DNA from: Homarus americanus
Lineage: Eukaryota > Arthropoda > Malacostraca > Decapoda > Nephropidae
Direction of reading: 5' to 3'
Assembly (NCBI RefSeq): GCF_018991925.1
Contig: NW_024737068.1
Coordinates: 9,093,885-9,157,884 of the forward strand
DNA length: 64,000 bases
Part shown: piece after piece, positions 22,601 through 34,806 of the stretch
How the letters are laid out: the number at the start of each line of letters is the position of its first letter
How positions within the stretch are numbered: position 1 is the first letter of the stretch
Program-made: the position numbers and the translations under genes
Notes under the pieces: generated by a model
The model's database searches: none
What the model was told of the DNA's origin: nothing
Seen by the model: the letters and a program-made list of their open reading frames with translations, nothing else

Positions 22601-24379
22601 TATTGTGAATGATATGGTGACATAAATATTACCAATAATAATAGATTGACTTATTTACAGTGTCAACATGTTACATGTTATTAGGTGCAGAATGTTTCAG
22701 GAACAACTTTTTTCTTTTTAAACCTTAAAGATAAAACTGAAAGTGCAATATAAAATGGTGCATATCTTTTTAGTTTATAAAATTAAAGAAAAAATAATCC
22801 CAATTCTGTCTTTTAGAAAATATGAAGGTTTATTGGAAGGTAATGGTGTTATCCTTTTGTATTTTCATATCTGTCAGAAATTGTATGTTTACTGCTTGGT
22901 TGTTGGATACTGTTTGTGAAACACTACTGTACTGTATTGGAATGTAAAGGGTGCAGTATTACTCTTTGTGCTGCAAACACTTGAGTTTTCTCTTAAATGT
23001 GATTATATTGTTAACCTAATACAGTAGTAAATAACAAACTTTGGATGTATTGTGGTTCAAGAGTTAATTACAGGCCAATCCTGATTTACATTGCTCCCTC
23101 CCACCCTCTTTAGATTTTGCGAATTTTGAAATTATAATTTTATTTTTGTCCAGTACAGTTATTTTAATATACAACGAAAAACCTTGACATTACAAGATTT
23201 ATACTATATGCTTAGATACCAACACTGGCACTTGGGAGCATCATGTACTGAACTTGGACAGGTTGTACGGTGTACTGTAGAATCTTTATCACTGTAGCTG
23301 TACTGCTGAAGAGCTTGTATCATATATTTAGGGAAATGATACAAATACAGATAAAAAAAATTGAGGACAATGATAAATTTACATCTTAAAGTAGTTCTGA
23401 CTGCCAATCATGTAAGAGACAAAGGCTGATAATTGACTACAGTTATCAGTTGCATTGAAAGGGAACAAGAAACTGATCAAATTCTGACAGCAATTGTGGT
23501 AACTTGCTTTAAGATACAACACAGGAGACGAACGAAAATGTAGGTTGATGAAAATTAAGATTGACTGCAAGTGTAGATAATATAATCTTTTTCTTTTCTA
23601 TTTTTAATTTCTCTTAACTCTTGTATTTTATCGACCCCTAGACCCCCCCTTGTGGGACAATGACCTGTGCCTGGGTGGGCTATTGAGGTTAATTGTACTG
23701 TTTTTCCCCCAGTAGCATAACACCTGTTGTATAATGGGAGTTAGTGGCAATATATTTGGTGATTTACTAATTTTTGCCAATTTTTATTTTTAGGATTGTA
23801 ACTCATTCGTAAATTAGGGTTGGCCTATACACCCTGTACTTGTGTTAAGTTAAGAATAATGGTTTTTCATGATATATTGGGACCAAATACTGAGTGATTA
23901 CTGATTTAGAGCATTGTAATATACATATTCAAATAAAATACTGTGCTTCAAACATACAGCATATAACTTTACCTATGATGATTATAGCAATTCATAATAT
24001 TGAATGGATCATTATGTTTGGCTTGTAGTTAATATACACAAGACATGTCCAAAGGAAAACAAAATTATTAATAAACATATCCCCATCATCTTACAAAAAA
24101 TAAAATCAGACTCCTGTACAGCATAAACTTAGCAGATGATTGAAACTAAAGAATTAGCTAACACTTTGTTGAGGCTTCCAGGTATTTGTAACATTGTTGT
24201 AAATATTTTAACATGATACAGTATGACTAGTGCCGTTGAGGCTGAGAGTAATGTGTTACCTGTATATTTATAATTTTTTCTGAATGAAGTTGCTCTCACT
24301 CCTGAAACCAGTTGAGAATAAAGAGAAATAATGGAAACTGCTACTGTACTCTTAAACACAGTTAAGTACGGTATACTGT
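22601..24379. other. Non-coding stretch between gene 1 and the minisatellite
   Basis: No gene seen. At 23,625-23,690, CGACCCCTAGACCCCCCC..GACCTGTGCCTGGGTGGGCT resembles a block inside the Tigger-like elements (about 5,458-5,515 and 27,315-27,370). At about 23,818-23,838, GGGTTGGCCTATACACCCTG followed by TA resembles a pogo-type terminus read on the minus strand, but its partner end was not found. Confidence 0.4.
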
Positions 24380-25876
24380 ACTAGAAACACTATTGAACAC
24401 CAGTAACTCACTATTGTACACCAGAAACACTATTGTACACCAGTAACTCCCTATTGTACACCAGTAACTCCCTATTGTACACCAGTAACTCCCTATTGTA
24501 CACCAGTAAAACACTATTGTACACCAGTAAATCACTATTGTACACCGGTAACTCGCTATTGTACACCAGTAAATCACCATTGTACACCAGTAAATCACTA
24601 TTGTACACCAGTAAATCACTATTGTACACCAGTAACTCGCTATTGTACACCAGTAACATGCTATTGTACACCAGAAACTCACTATTGTACACTAGTAACT
24701 CACTATTGTACACCAGTAAATCACCATTGTACACCAGTAAATCACTATTGTACACCAGTAAATCACTATTGTACACCAGTAACTCGCTATTGTACACCAG
24801 TAACATGCTATTGTACACCAGAAACTCACTATTGTACACTAGTAACTCACTATTGTACACCAGAAACTCACTATTGTACACCAGTAAATCACTATTGTAC
24901 ACCAGTAACATGCTATTGTACACCAGAAACTCACTATTGTACACCAGTAAATCACTATTGTACACCAGAAACTCACTATTGTACACCAGTAAATCACTAT
25001 TGTACACCAGAAACTCACTATTGTACACCAGAAACTCACTATTGTACACCAGAAACTCACGATTGTACACCAGAAATTCACTATTGTACACCAGAAACTC
25101 ACTATTGTACACCAGTAAATCACTATTGTACACCAGAAACTCACTAATGTACACCAGAAACCCACTATTGTACACCAGAAACTCACTATTGTACACCAGT
25201 AAATCACTATTGTACACCAGTAACATGCTATTGTACACCAGAAACTCACTATTGTACACCAGTAAATCACTATTGTACACCAGAAACTCACTATTGTACA
25301 CCAGTAAATCACTATTGTACACCAGTAAATCACTATTGTACACCAGAAACTCACTATTGTACACCAGTAAATCACTATTGTACACCAGAAACTCACTATT
25401 GTACACCAGAAACTCACTATTGTACACCAGAAACTCACTATTGTACACCAGTAAATCACTATTGTACACCAGTAACATGCTATTGTACACCAGAAACTCA
25501 CTATTGTACACCAGTAAATCACTATTGTACACCAGAAACTCACTATTGTACACCAGTAAATCACTATTGTACACCAGTAAATCACTATTGTACACCAGTA
25601 AATCACTATTGTACACCAGAAACTCACTATTGTACACCAGTAAATCACTATTGTACACCAGAAACTCACTATTGTACACCAGTAAATCACGATTGTACAC
25701 CAGAAACTCACTATTGTACACCAGAAACTCACTATTGTACACCAGAAACTCACTATTGTACACCAGAAACTCACTATTGTACACCAGAAACTCACTATTG
25801 TACATTAGTAAATCACTATTGTACATTAGTAAATCACTATTGTACACCAGAAACTCACTATTGTACACCAGTAACT
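24380..25876. repeat. Minisatellite, 21-bp unit, about 70 copies
   Basis: The consensus is ACTATTGTACACCAG followed by a variable six bases, mainly GAAACTC- or GTAAATC-like, repeated with almost constant 21-bp spacing. Common variants include GTAACATGCT, GTAACTCGC and a CACTAG form. A higher-order 147-bp block (7 units) is duplicated: the variant unit CACCATTG recurs exactly 147 bases apart at 24,576 and 24,723. Because 21 is a multiple of three and the unit lacks stops in several frames, frames of 318-495 codons stay open on both strands. They are by-products of the repeat and not genes. The array lies between the two paralogous GTPase exons. Confidence 0.97.
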
Positions 25877-26704
25877 ACTTTTCGCTACCAACTTTTGGAG
25901 CTTCTATTACTCGTATCTAGTAGTGCGAGGCTCGGGCCCCCCATACATCTGAACAGCACAGAGCCCCCACAGGCCTAAGGGCCGTATTCACAGTCCTCAT
26001 GTCTGACTGATGGTGAGCCCAACCATTGGCCATCTGATGGTTGTGAAAGGCGAGTTCATTCAAGAACATGCGTCAGACATTCAATACCGTTGGGATACTA
26101 ATTAACCGGGCAGGGCTACCAACATTTTAAAATCGGCTGAATGGCCCATTGTTGCCACAACCCAGGTATTGAGTATCCCAACAATATTTCCTTCAAACAC
26201 GAAAAAAATGAAACCATAAAAAAAATATCACATAACGAAACGATCATTAAAGTGTTAAAAGAATATCTATGGGATATAAAATTATTATCTTCTGGTATTT
26301 GTGAAGTTTATTTTGAAGGTTAAATTTTACAGGGTGTTGGTCACACTAGGGTGGCTGATGGTTGGTGTGCTGTGGGACAGAGTCGGCTGTCACAACACAG
26401 ACCGGGAAGGTGCGGTAATTATGAATAGCCATGAACAGAGCATACCACTGTCCTTTAAAAAGTGCAATGATCTGGTTAGCCATAGTAATGAGGACAAAGT
26501 TATCCAAGAAAAGGCAGTATTCATCCAACCTGAAATATGGCCTTAACTTTTAGCAAGTGGCTTTCTTAGCCGAGAATTGCTAATGTAACCATATCACGTT
26601 TATTTTGTAGCCTCGTCAACATTTCACAAAATTGTTACACAGTAGTTTGTAAGTGATTTAATGTTTCAGAATGTTAATATTATTACATTCTGTTTTACTT
26701 AATT
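25877..26704. other. Non-coding stretch, no gene seen
   Basis: Short ORFs only (60-81 codons), without recognisable features. No named repeat was found. Confidence 0.4.
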
Positions 26705-26905
26705 TCTGTTACCCATTCTTGAATATTGTGCCCCAGTTTGGTTCTCAACTGCAGTGCAACTAAAACATAATTGATAAGATTTATAATAAGAGCCACATTC
26801 ATTTGCGATGAGGCTGACTACTGACTAGGCTGATCTTAAACATCATCATTTTGTTGGTAATTTGTGCTTGCTTTATGAAATTTACATTTCTTACTATAAA
26901 AACCT
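26705..26905 (+). mobile_element. Small LINE reverse-transcriptase scrap
   Basis: The + strand reads PILEYCAPVWFSTAVQLK, the conserved motif near the C-terminus of non-LTR reverse transcriptases. About 100 bases later another frame reads LKHHHFVGNLCLLYEIY, similar to the region that usually follows. It is not LINE-A. The family is unresolved. Confidence 0.5.
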
Positions 26906-27166
26906 CAATTATTGTGTACTTAAACATGCAGGTGCATTGATATATCTACAAGTAGATATTTTTCTTCTCTTAAATATTGCTTACAGTCCTTGAGTATTTA
27001 GCAGCTTGGTGTTAGTTATGAACCACTGCACACATGATCAGCTGGGATTATTTAACACTTTTTTAATAAATAACTTGACAATCTTTGAATGTACTGTATA
27101 TGGAAACAAAACATTGTGACCAACACACTCATTTCCTATCAGTTTTGAATATATTCTATATCAATA

Positions 27167-29500
27167 CAGGTTGTACCTCTCTAGTCCGGCATTCTGTGGT
27201 CCAGAAACTCCCGTGGTCTGGAACGATTTTAGTTTGTCCAATAGGTAGATAGGCAGCTATTTTTTTTTTTTTTTTTTTTTACTTATCTGAATTATTATAA
27301 CAGGAGTATTAAATTTTTGACCCTCAGGCCCCAATGTGGGTCAGTGACCTATGCCCGGGCGGGCTAATCCCCTTAAAAAAATAAAACAAAGCCGTGGGAA
27401 ATTAAGTCTCTCTGTCTCTCTCTCTCTGCTTGTCTATACAGAGCACAACATTTAACCCTTCAATATATATGAGCAGTAAATAAGTGTTGCTTTCATATTC
27501 TTATGTAGAGTAATGACGATATATTTTCACATGTGCGCACTTACATACGAGCAGTCTCACTTTTTTTTTATCATAAATGGTTAGCTACTTATATTACTTT
27601 TTTTTTTTACTTTTATCCTCTTCACCACTGATCGGCTTGTTAGCCGCTTGGGCGATCGGTCACGTCTCTTTTCATTTATATTTTTTTCACCAAAAGATCG
27701 GCTCCCTAGCCGCCCGGTCACGTCTCTGTCACGCACTGTTGGCAAATACTGGGCATGCACCGGCTCCTGAATGTACCTGAACCCGCTCCAGTGTTGGTCA
27801 AGTCTTCTCTTGAAAGAGCTCACACTCGGTGCCGTCACAACACTCTCTGGTAGATTGTTCCAAGAGTTTACAACCCTCACTCCGAAAAATTTGCCCTCAC
27901 GGTTTTCTGGACTTGCGGCTTCTTCAATCTTGAGCTGTGACCCCTTGTGGGGCGAGTGTCCGCCAGCTCCAAGTAAGGACACTCAACTGAGTAGTGCCCC
28001 CTGAGATGCTTACACACCTCAACTAGGTCCCCCCCCCCTTGCCCGTGTGTAGTATAAGCTAGGCAAGTTCAGGCGCTCCAATCTCTCAGGGTAGCTGAGG
28101 TGCCGAAGTGCAGGCACCAGTTTGGTGGCCCTCCTTTGAACATTTTCAAACAACTGACAGTCCCTAGCATATCTCGGGGACCAGATGGGGTGACAGTACT
28201 CCAGGTGGGGAAGCACTTCACTCCTGAAGATCGTCACGAGGGACGGACCGTCTAGATATCTGAACGACCTTCTTATAAGACCCAATAATTTATTTGCCTG
28301 ATTTACCTTCTTCTCACAATGGCCCGAGAACTTCAGCTCATTGTCAACATACACACCTAGGTCCTTCTCACACACAGTCTCAACTAGTGCAGTTTCTTCA
28401 TCCCGTTGGGACATATGATACGCCTCCTTACCGTTGGTACGGCCCAGGTGCATCCTCTTACACTTCGTGACATTGTTCCATTTATTAACATTAAATAACA
28501 TTACAGGTACTTGAAGCAACCATATTCATTTTTTACATTAATTTTACTACAGCTAAACTCAGGGTCTTATTTTCTTCAGTTTTATATGTAGAACCAATCA
28601 GTCACTGGTTTCGTAAGCTTTAACATAAACAATGCCGGCAGCCGTCTCGTCTCCTCTAATATTCCACGTATTATTAATAAATTGTATTGTTAATTTTGCA
28701 CACACGTACATTAATTCAATAAGAACAAATTCAGAAACATTAATTAAAATATATATGAACAGTAAATAAGTGTTGCTTTCATATTCTTATGTAAAGTAAT
28801 GACGATATGTTTTCACGTGTGCGCACTTACATATGCGATCTCTCTTTTTCTTTACCATTATCGTTAGCTACTTCTATTGTTCCATTTATTAACATTAAAT
28901 AACATTACTTAAAACAACCATATTAATTTTACTACAGCTACAACCAAGGTCTTATTTTCTTCAGTTTTATATGTAGAACCAGTCAGTCACTGGTTTTGTA
29001 ATCAACGAAAACAATGCTATGTCATTTCCTCATGTGTTTTAATATTCTACGTATTATTAATGAATTGTATTGCTCATTTTGCACACATAAACATTAATTC
29101 AATAAAAAGACATTCAGTAATACACAATAATGAATCTTTTGTACATAAGAGAAATGACGGTGTTTACACGATTATGCACGTCGTCTGCACGTTGGCGGGC
29201 CGTTCAAACCCGTCGAAATTCATGTTTCCGCCGTCAACATTTTTATTTATTTTTTGTGTGTTCCAATAAAATACGTTAAGAATTAAAAACTCGCGAAATT
29301 TGAGAAGCTACTATACGACATTTAACCCTTCAATATGTCTTCAAAGAGACCATGACGCAGAGAAAGTGGTGCTAGTGCTTCCAGGCATAAGCACAAGTCA
29401 CTATCTATCCAGGAAAAGGGTGAATTTCCATGGTCCGGCAATTTCCATGGTCCTACACCGGTCAGGTCTCGAGGTTGCCGGACTAGAGAGGTACAGCCTG
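27167..29500. mobile_element. Non-autonomous Tigger-like element, 2.33 kb, with nested LINE-A
   Basis: It starts CAGGTTGTACCTCTCTAGTC at 27,167 and ends at 29,500 with the reverse complement bearing one mismatch. TA flanks both ends (27,165-27,166 and 29,501-29,502). It is collinear with the 5,295-10,343 element but jumps from the equivalent of 6,045 to about 9,633, removing the transposase core. A LINE-A 3' fragment (27,597-28,481) interrupts it at the position equivalent to 5,757. Without the insertion it would be about 1.45 kb. It sits in the intron or upstream flank of gene 2. Confidence 0.9.
27597..28481 (-). mobile_element. LINE-A 5'-truncated insertion inside the Tigger-like element
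   Basis: On the minus strand this is LINE-A from inside the RT (CKRMHLGRTNGKEAYHMSQR, about 28,480) to the 3' end. The A-rich tail lies at 27,600-27,612. ORF2 is open from 28,481 to a break in a 10-base C run at 28,029-28,038, then continues in another frame through NSWNNLPESVVTAPSVSSFK. The 5' truncation and A-tail show a typical target-primed insertion. It is the best preserved C-terminus in the window besides 62,224-63,535. Confidence 0.9.
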
Positions 29501-29813
29501 TACAACAAAGTTTGGAGGGTGAAAGGTTTTTATATACATCGGGACTGCCATAGTGCGGGTACCTCCTCCCGATGTCATGTTCCAACAATCCTGATAACAA
29601 ACCATAGCAAGCCTGATCCACTGGGTCTGCCATTGTGTCTCTGGCGTCACTAAATAACCACACCTGATGGTGTTCCCGATCGGTCAGGTGATGTAACGAC
29701 TGAGTATGGCCCTAAATCTGGCTCTGGGTTCCACACATTGATGAAATTTTACCGATTTCCCATTACCTGTACTTGTTCTGTTTGTCTATATTAAATGTGC
29801 TTTTTCTTTATAG
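29501..29813. other. Presumed intron end before gene 2 exon
   Basis: No coding signal. It ends in a pyrimidine-rich tract and the acceptor AG at 29,812-29,813. Confidence 0.55.
29798..29813 (+). promoter_or_regulatory. 3' splice site (acceptor) before gene 2 exon
   Basis: TGCTTTTTCTTTATAG is a pyrimidine tract plus AG immediately before the region conserved with gene 1. The exon again begins with the last base of a split AG|G codon, the same phase as gene 1. Confidence 0.8.
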
Positions 29814-32800
29814 GAATCAAGAACTTGAAGAAGTTGCTGTCCAGAAGGAGGAGGTGTACCCTGGGTGGACGTTCAATATCTCATCCAGGGAGTATTACCC
29901 CAGTGATAGTGGATCGAAGGTTGAGAATGAAACTAGTCTCAAGTTCTTTGTAAACATTGAGAGTGGAAGATACTTGAAGGGATTACAACAAAAGGTTAAA
30001 CCTTCAAATCTACCCTGGTTGGATGATCTGGGCAAACAGAATGGCAAAAATGCTTGTTTGATTAAGGGAACCAGAAGGTTGGAAATTAGAGGCTCTAACA
30101 CTTCACCACATAAGACTAGGCATACTGTTATTTCAGTAAATTTTTTTATTCAAGCTCATATGTTATTGATTTTTTCACAGGAATTAAATGTACAAGACAA
30201 AAAAAGTATAGAGAGCTCTTTGATGGATGCACTATATAACAGTTCTGAACTTGACATTCCACAAAGTTTATCAAGAAATTTTGTTTCTGCATTTGTGTAT
30301 AATGACAAATTTAAAGGTGTGCAGATGAGTACTTTAAAAATTTCCATGAACAGATTTGTTAACTTTGTGAAAAAGTCTAAGTTTTCTGATACCCCTCAGA
30401 CTGCTTGTGTGATGAAACCAAATCCAATAGTTTTGCACAAGACGTTAGCAGGTAATGGATGCATAACAGATAATTGTATTTGTCCACATGAAAATAATGT
30501 CAAGGAGGAACTTCAGCTCCGAAATGTGAGAGATGAGGCTGAAAAAATCAATTGTCAACAAAGATCATTAAATGAAATGAATGTTAACGTGCAGGACTGT
30601 ACAAGGTCTCCTGAACAGCAGCCCCAAATGCAGGCTCATTTAGATCCACAACAGCCACCCAGTAACACACTTCAAGTAAGCAGTCATCTCGCAGATAATG
30701 TGCAGGAGCTGAAGTCTCATTCTACTGCTGAAAGTTATTCTCATTCAGGTCATTCATCACATATAGGTATAAGTGGAAAGTCCTTCAATGCACATAAGCC
30801 ATCTGAATCTGAGATTAATTCTTCACTCACTGAGGATTGTGAATTGGGTATGAAAGGAGTCCTACAGTCAGATACACAGAATATTACTGAAAGGTTACTT
30901 GAAAAGTGTGGAAGAGCTTTGGATAATAAACTTGTGGAATATTCTTTGCAACCAGAACATCCATTACCTGCCAAGTCAGAGAAACATTGCAATAAAGACC
31001 ATTTGTTTGGCAAAGAAACTACTACTTCAAAAACTAATCCCTGTACACAAGTCACCAATGTGAATAAATCTTCCAAGGTCAGCAGAGAAGAAACTCGAGA
31101 AAGACAATACTGTAATACAAAGTCTGTCACCTCGGAGACAAGTAACGGTCAGAAAGTACATCAGGAAATCAAGGACCGTCATCAGGAAACAAGAGAAACT
31201 CACAAAAATAAAGAAAACGAAAACTCTGGATTTTTGTCAAAGAAACAAAAAGTGGATAGTTCTCAACTAACACAGGGAAGAGAAATTAACATTACATCAG
31301 CAAAGCATGGGAATGAACATAAAATTCCGAAGCATAACACTAGAAAACATGATGAAAAGGTCATGACGTTTCATACCGTGCAACCATCCAATCTATCCTC
31401 GGGTCCATTTGGCATGAAACGGATATATTTTGGGGCTGACAGCAACAATGCAAAAGAGAAAGTTATAATTCTCATTGGAACTTCAGGGAGTGGGAAAACT
31501 ACTTTGATAAACTTCATTGGCAATTGCATCAAAGGTGTCAAAACTGCAGATGAGGAGTTGATTTTTGTAAAAGTAAATTCAAATTGTGCTCCCGACCATA
31601 CAACATCTACAAATGTGTATACTTTTTACTTCATGGAAGATGATATTCCAATCACAATTATTGACACTCCAGGGTTATGTGGCTCTTCTGATGCAGATGT
31701 GAGTAATAATATTCAGGCTCTTAAAACCTTCATAACGAATGTTGCTTCAAAGGGTCTTGATATTCATGCCATTGGTTTTGTTGCACAAGCGTATCAGGCA
31801 TGTCTGACTCCAACAGAACGTCTCATCATAGACTATGTGTTTACACTGTTTGGGCAGGGTGTCGCTGACCACTTAATACCATTTATAACATTTGCAGACA
31901 ACCAGGTGGTTCCTCCAGTTATTGAGTCCATGAAGAATTATGGAATAAGATCCAAGGCCGCCTTAAATTTCAATAACCCTGTGATTGGCAGAAATCCAAG
32001 TAGAGAAATTAATGAGATGGAAAATGCATACTGGAGGATTGGGAGCAAAAGCTGGAAAAAGTGTATAAAAATTATGCTAGAGCTGCCACCACTCTCTATT
32101 AATACATTTAAAACTGTACAGAGTGAAGTATATGCCACAACAGTAATGGACTCTGCTGTCAGAGATTTAAAAGCTGAACTGAAGATCTTCATCGATTCAT
32201 GCAAAGATTCTAAACATATGACTAAAGAGGCATTTAAGAGTTGTGAGCAAGTGTGGGACTTAGCAGCAGTTGTTCACCATCTAAAACGTTCTCAGGAGTC
32301 CAATGTGTTAGATGTGGAGAGAACTGTGAAAATTTATGCAGAGGAGGTATGCAGGGAAAATACCTTTCCAGTGAATGACTGTGTCGAGCTGCTTTCTCTT
32401 GCACCTTCAAAGGGTCTTCTTGGTGCAGGGATGGGGATAATCTGTACCATTGGACCTCTTTACGAGCAAGCTAAGAAGTTTCCAAAATTAAAGGAGACTG
32501 CCACAAAGAAAACTCCAGGATTTCTATACTGTAAGTGCTGTAAAGCAGTTCATGAAATAGAAAGGAAAATTTTTGAGGGAATAATGAGCATAATACCTGG
32601 TTTAGGAATGAGTAAAGACATCATAACTTACAAATGCAAACACTGTAAATGTGATAGTAGTCGGCATGTTACAGCATTTGAAAAGAATACACAAACATCA
32701 GTTGACCTTCCCTTCAAATATATGCTTACTAACACTGAGAAGGCTATTAATGATATTCTAAAAGAACATGGTCGTTCAGGACAACAGATAAGTAAAAATC

Positions 32801-32877
32801 AGTATTTGCATCATGTGAATGTTGCATTAAATTGCAATTATCAGGTCTTGATCGATGATCTCGTGAATAATAAATAG
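29814..32877 (+). CDS. Septin/AIG1-like P-loop GTPase with C-terminal Cys/His cluster, large 3' exon (gene 2)
   Basis: Paralogue of the 18,052 exon, about 1,020 residues, stop TAG at 32,875-32,877. Numbering counts from a TTG at 29,773 that is intronic. The N-terminal module (about 15-205) aligns with gene 1 (EEVYPGWTF; CLIKGTRRLEIRG). The hydrophilic linker (about 215-540) is some 200 residues shorter and barely alignable. The GTPase domain has P-loop G569-TSGSGKT, DHTTSTNVYTF, DTPGL from D631 and TFAD from T706. FADNQ, WRIG.KSWKKC and EVYATTV are near-identical in both copies. A glycine-rich hydrophobic segment (about 881-895, GLLGAGMGIICTIG) could touch membrane or pack against the G domain. 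The Cys/His cluster is C920-x2-C923-x3-H927 and C955-x2-C958-x-C960-x4-H965. Function beyond GTP binding is not known from sequence. Confidence 0.9.
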
Positions 32878-34595
32878 AACTAGATATTGTACAATACCTG
32901 TCCTTGGTATTGATATATCAAACTAAATTAAATCATTTTCTATAAAACTTGCACATTAAAGTTAATTTGATAAAAGTAATGGATAGTTAAATGGATTTAG
33001 TCATTTCCTTTATGTTTTGGTTTAAAATTTTAGGGAAATTATACAATTGCGGTGCTGGATTTCTTTATAATTCTCCCCAGTTGCAGAAAAAACAAGTACT
33101 GTAAACAGATGAGTAATGCATTGCAAAGTGATGCTATAATGATAAATTTCAAGATATCATCTGTCAGTATTGCTTATCTTCTTCATGACATACAAACTTC
33201 TAAAGCTTCTAAACCTACGGCAGAGTAATGTATCAACATTTGGTTTCTCAACATGACAAAAGTGTTTCAGAAATTTGATAATGAAAATCCAAGTTAATTT
33301 ATTTATTCTTAAACAGCACCATATTTAAATCAAGTACCGTGCACAATTGTGTTTAAAGATTGTTTGGTTCTCACTATATGTAACTCCTGAAACTGTACTG
33401 TAATCAACATCGAGTAATGTACAGTATTAATAACTGATAGGTTGTACATTTCTTATAAGTTAGAGAAAAATAGCAGCCAAATATCCTTTGATAGTACTGT
33501 ACTTACTGTTGTATCCTGGTTTTAAGAATATCAAATTAAAGCATTCAATACAGTATCAAAGTACAATAGTATTCCTTAAAGTCCCTCTCAAGAGATCCCT
33601 AACTCATTAAGGTATTTTGTATTTTCTAATCTGTAATGTTTACTTAAAGGCTTTTATTGTTGAAGTGTAGTACTGTACCTGTAATGCAACATGACACCAG
33701 TAATGGTTTACGATTTATGTATTGTATTGATCTTTCCAAACTACATAGACACAGTGAACAAGTTGTGTCCAAAGTTTTGTTCCCATCAATAGAGACATAC
33801 TGTATAATAATTTTGAGGTGCCTCTAATATGCCTTTCTACTGTGTTGCTACTGGTGTTGTTACATTGATGTGATTATAGTGTACAGTAGTGCTGTACTAT
33901 ATATTAATGGTTAATTTGTATTATCTTTACTCTTTGCCATTTACCAGTTACTACCAATTTCTTGCCCTTTCACATACATTTACCCCATATCTTTTTATTC
34001 ATGTTACAGAATACGATTTCGCATTGCTGCTATATTTTTGTTTTGTTCAGTTTTCTCCTGAAAATATGCCCTTGAAGACCTTGGTGGATAAAACACTCAT
34101 ACATTATTACATCAGTTATAATGTTTATGTTCTCTTTCTCCTTCTAGTGCTCTGTCATATTTTTTCTTGTGGTAATAGGACAATGGTCTAGAGTATATGG
34201 TCAGAACAGGCATTGATCTTCTATTGTTGTACTTGAAGTTGATTTTTCCTAAATATTTTATGTAAGTGAAATTTTATGCAGTTCAATTACAAAAGATTGT
34301 ATGTAGTGTTTATTATTATTATAATAATAATACATGTAGTATCCAGACACGTCCTGGTTAATTATCTCATTTGAAATTTACCTGTCCTGTGCCACCCATC
34401 CTATGTATACTTATAAGGAGACTATTAATAATATGAATACAGTTCCCGGCATGTGGCTTTCTGGTTCTTCAAAGTGAATTTTGCTCAGTAAAGGTATTGC
34501 TTCAACTTTTGTTTTGTTAGTACTGTACGTTCTCTACAAATAAACAATATCTATAAATAATACTGCATCTATAAACTGTTTAAGGAGTACCTGTA
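32878..34595. other. 3' flank of gene 2, no gene seen
   Basis: AT-rich, with only short ORFs. ATTAAA words at about 32,920-32,960 could serve as polyadenylation signals, but this is weak. A short ATT/ATA run sits near 34,312-34,332. Confidence 0.45.
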
Positions 34596-34806
34596 CAGTC
34601 TCACCCAAAAGTTGGTTAACTCTCCCAGCCAGCTATTGCTGCACTGCCTGCTTCATATGTATCAACTTAAGTCTGTTACTTTGAACCTTTAGATTCATTA
34701 GTATCGGTTTTATGTTCTAGTTGGTACTGAGACAGTTTCAAACATCTGAAGCAGGCAGTGCAGCAATAGCTGACTGGGAGAGTTAACCAACTTTTGGGTG
34801 AGACTG
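34596..34806. mobile_element. MITE with 60-bp inverted repeats, 211 bp
   Basis: The left arm (34,596-34,655) begins CAGTCTCACCCAAAAGTTGG. The right arm (34,747-34,806) is its reverse complement with one mismatch in 60. TA flanks both ends (34,594-34,595 and 34,807-34,808). The spacer is about 91 bp and non-coding. It fits a Tc1/mariner or pogo-type MITE. Its transcript would fold into a near-perfect hairpin. Confidence 0.92.

Noticed and set aside
24380..25876. CRISPR-like array
   Set aside because: Units are contiguous 21-mers without unique spacers, and the DNA is eukaryotic.
24411..25920. Long open frames of 318, 485 and 495 codons on both strands
   Set aside because: They are translations of the 21-bp minisatellite in different frames (VYNSEFL-, YTSKSLL- and CTIVIYW-type repeats). 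No start context, non-repeat domain or splice signals support a protein.
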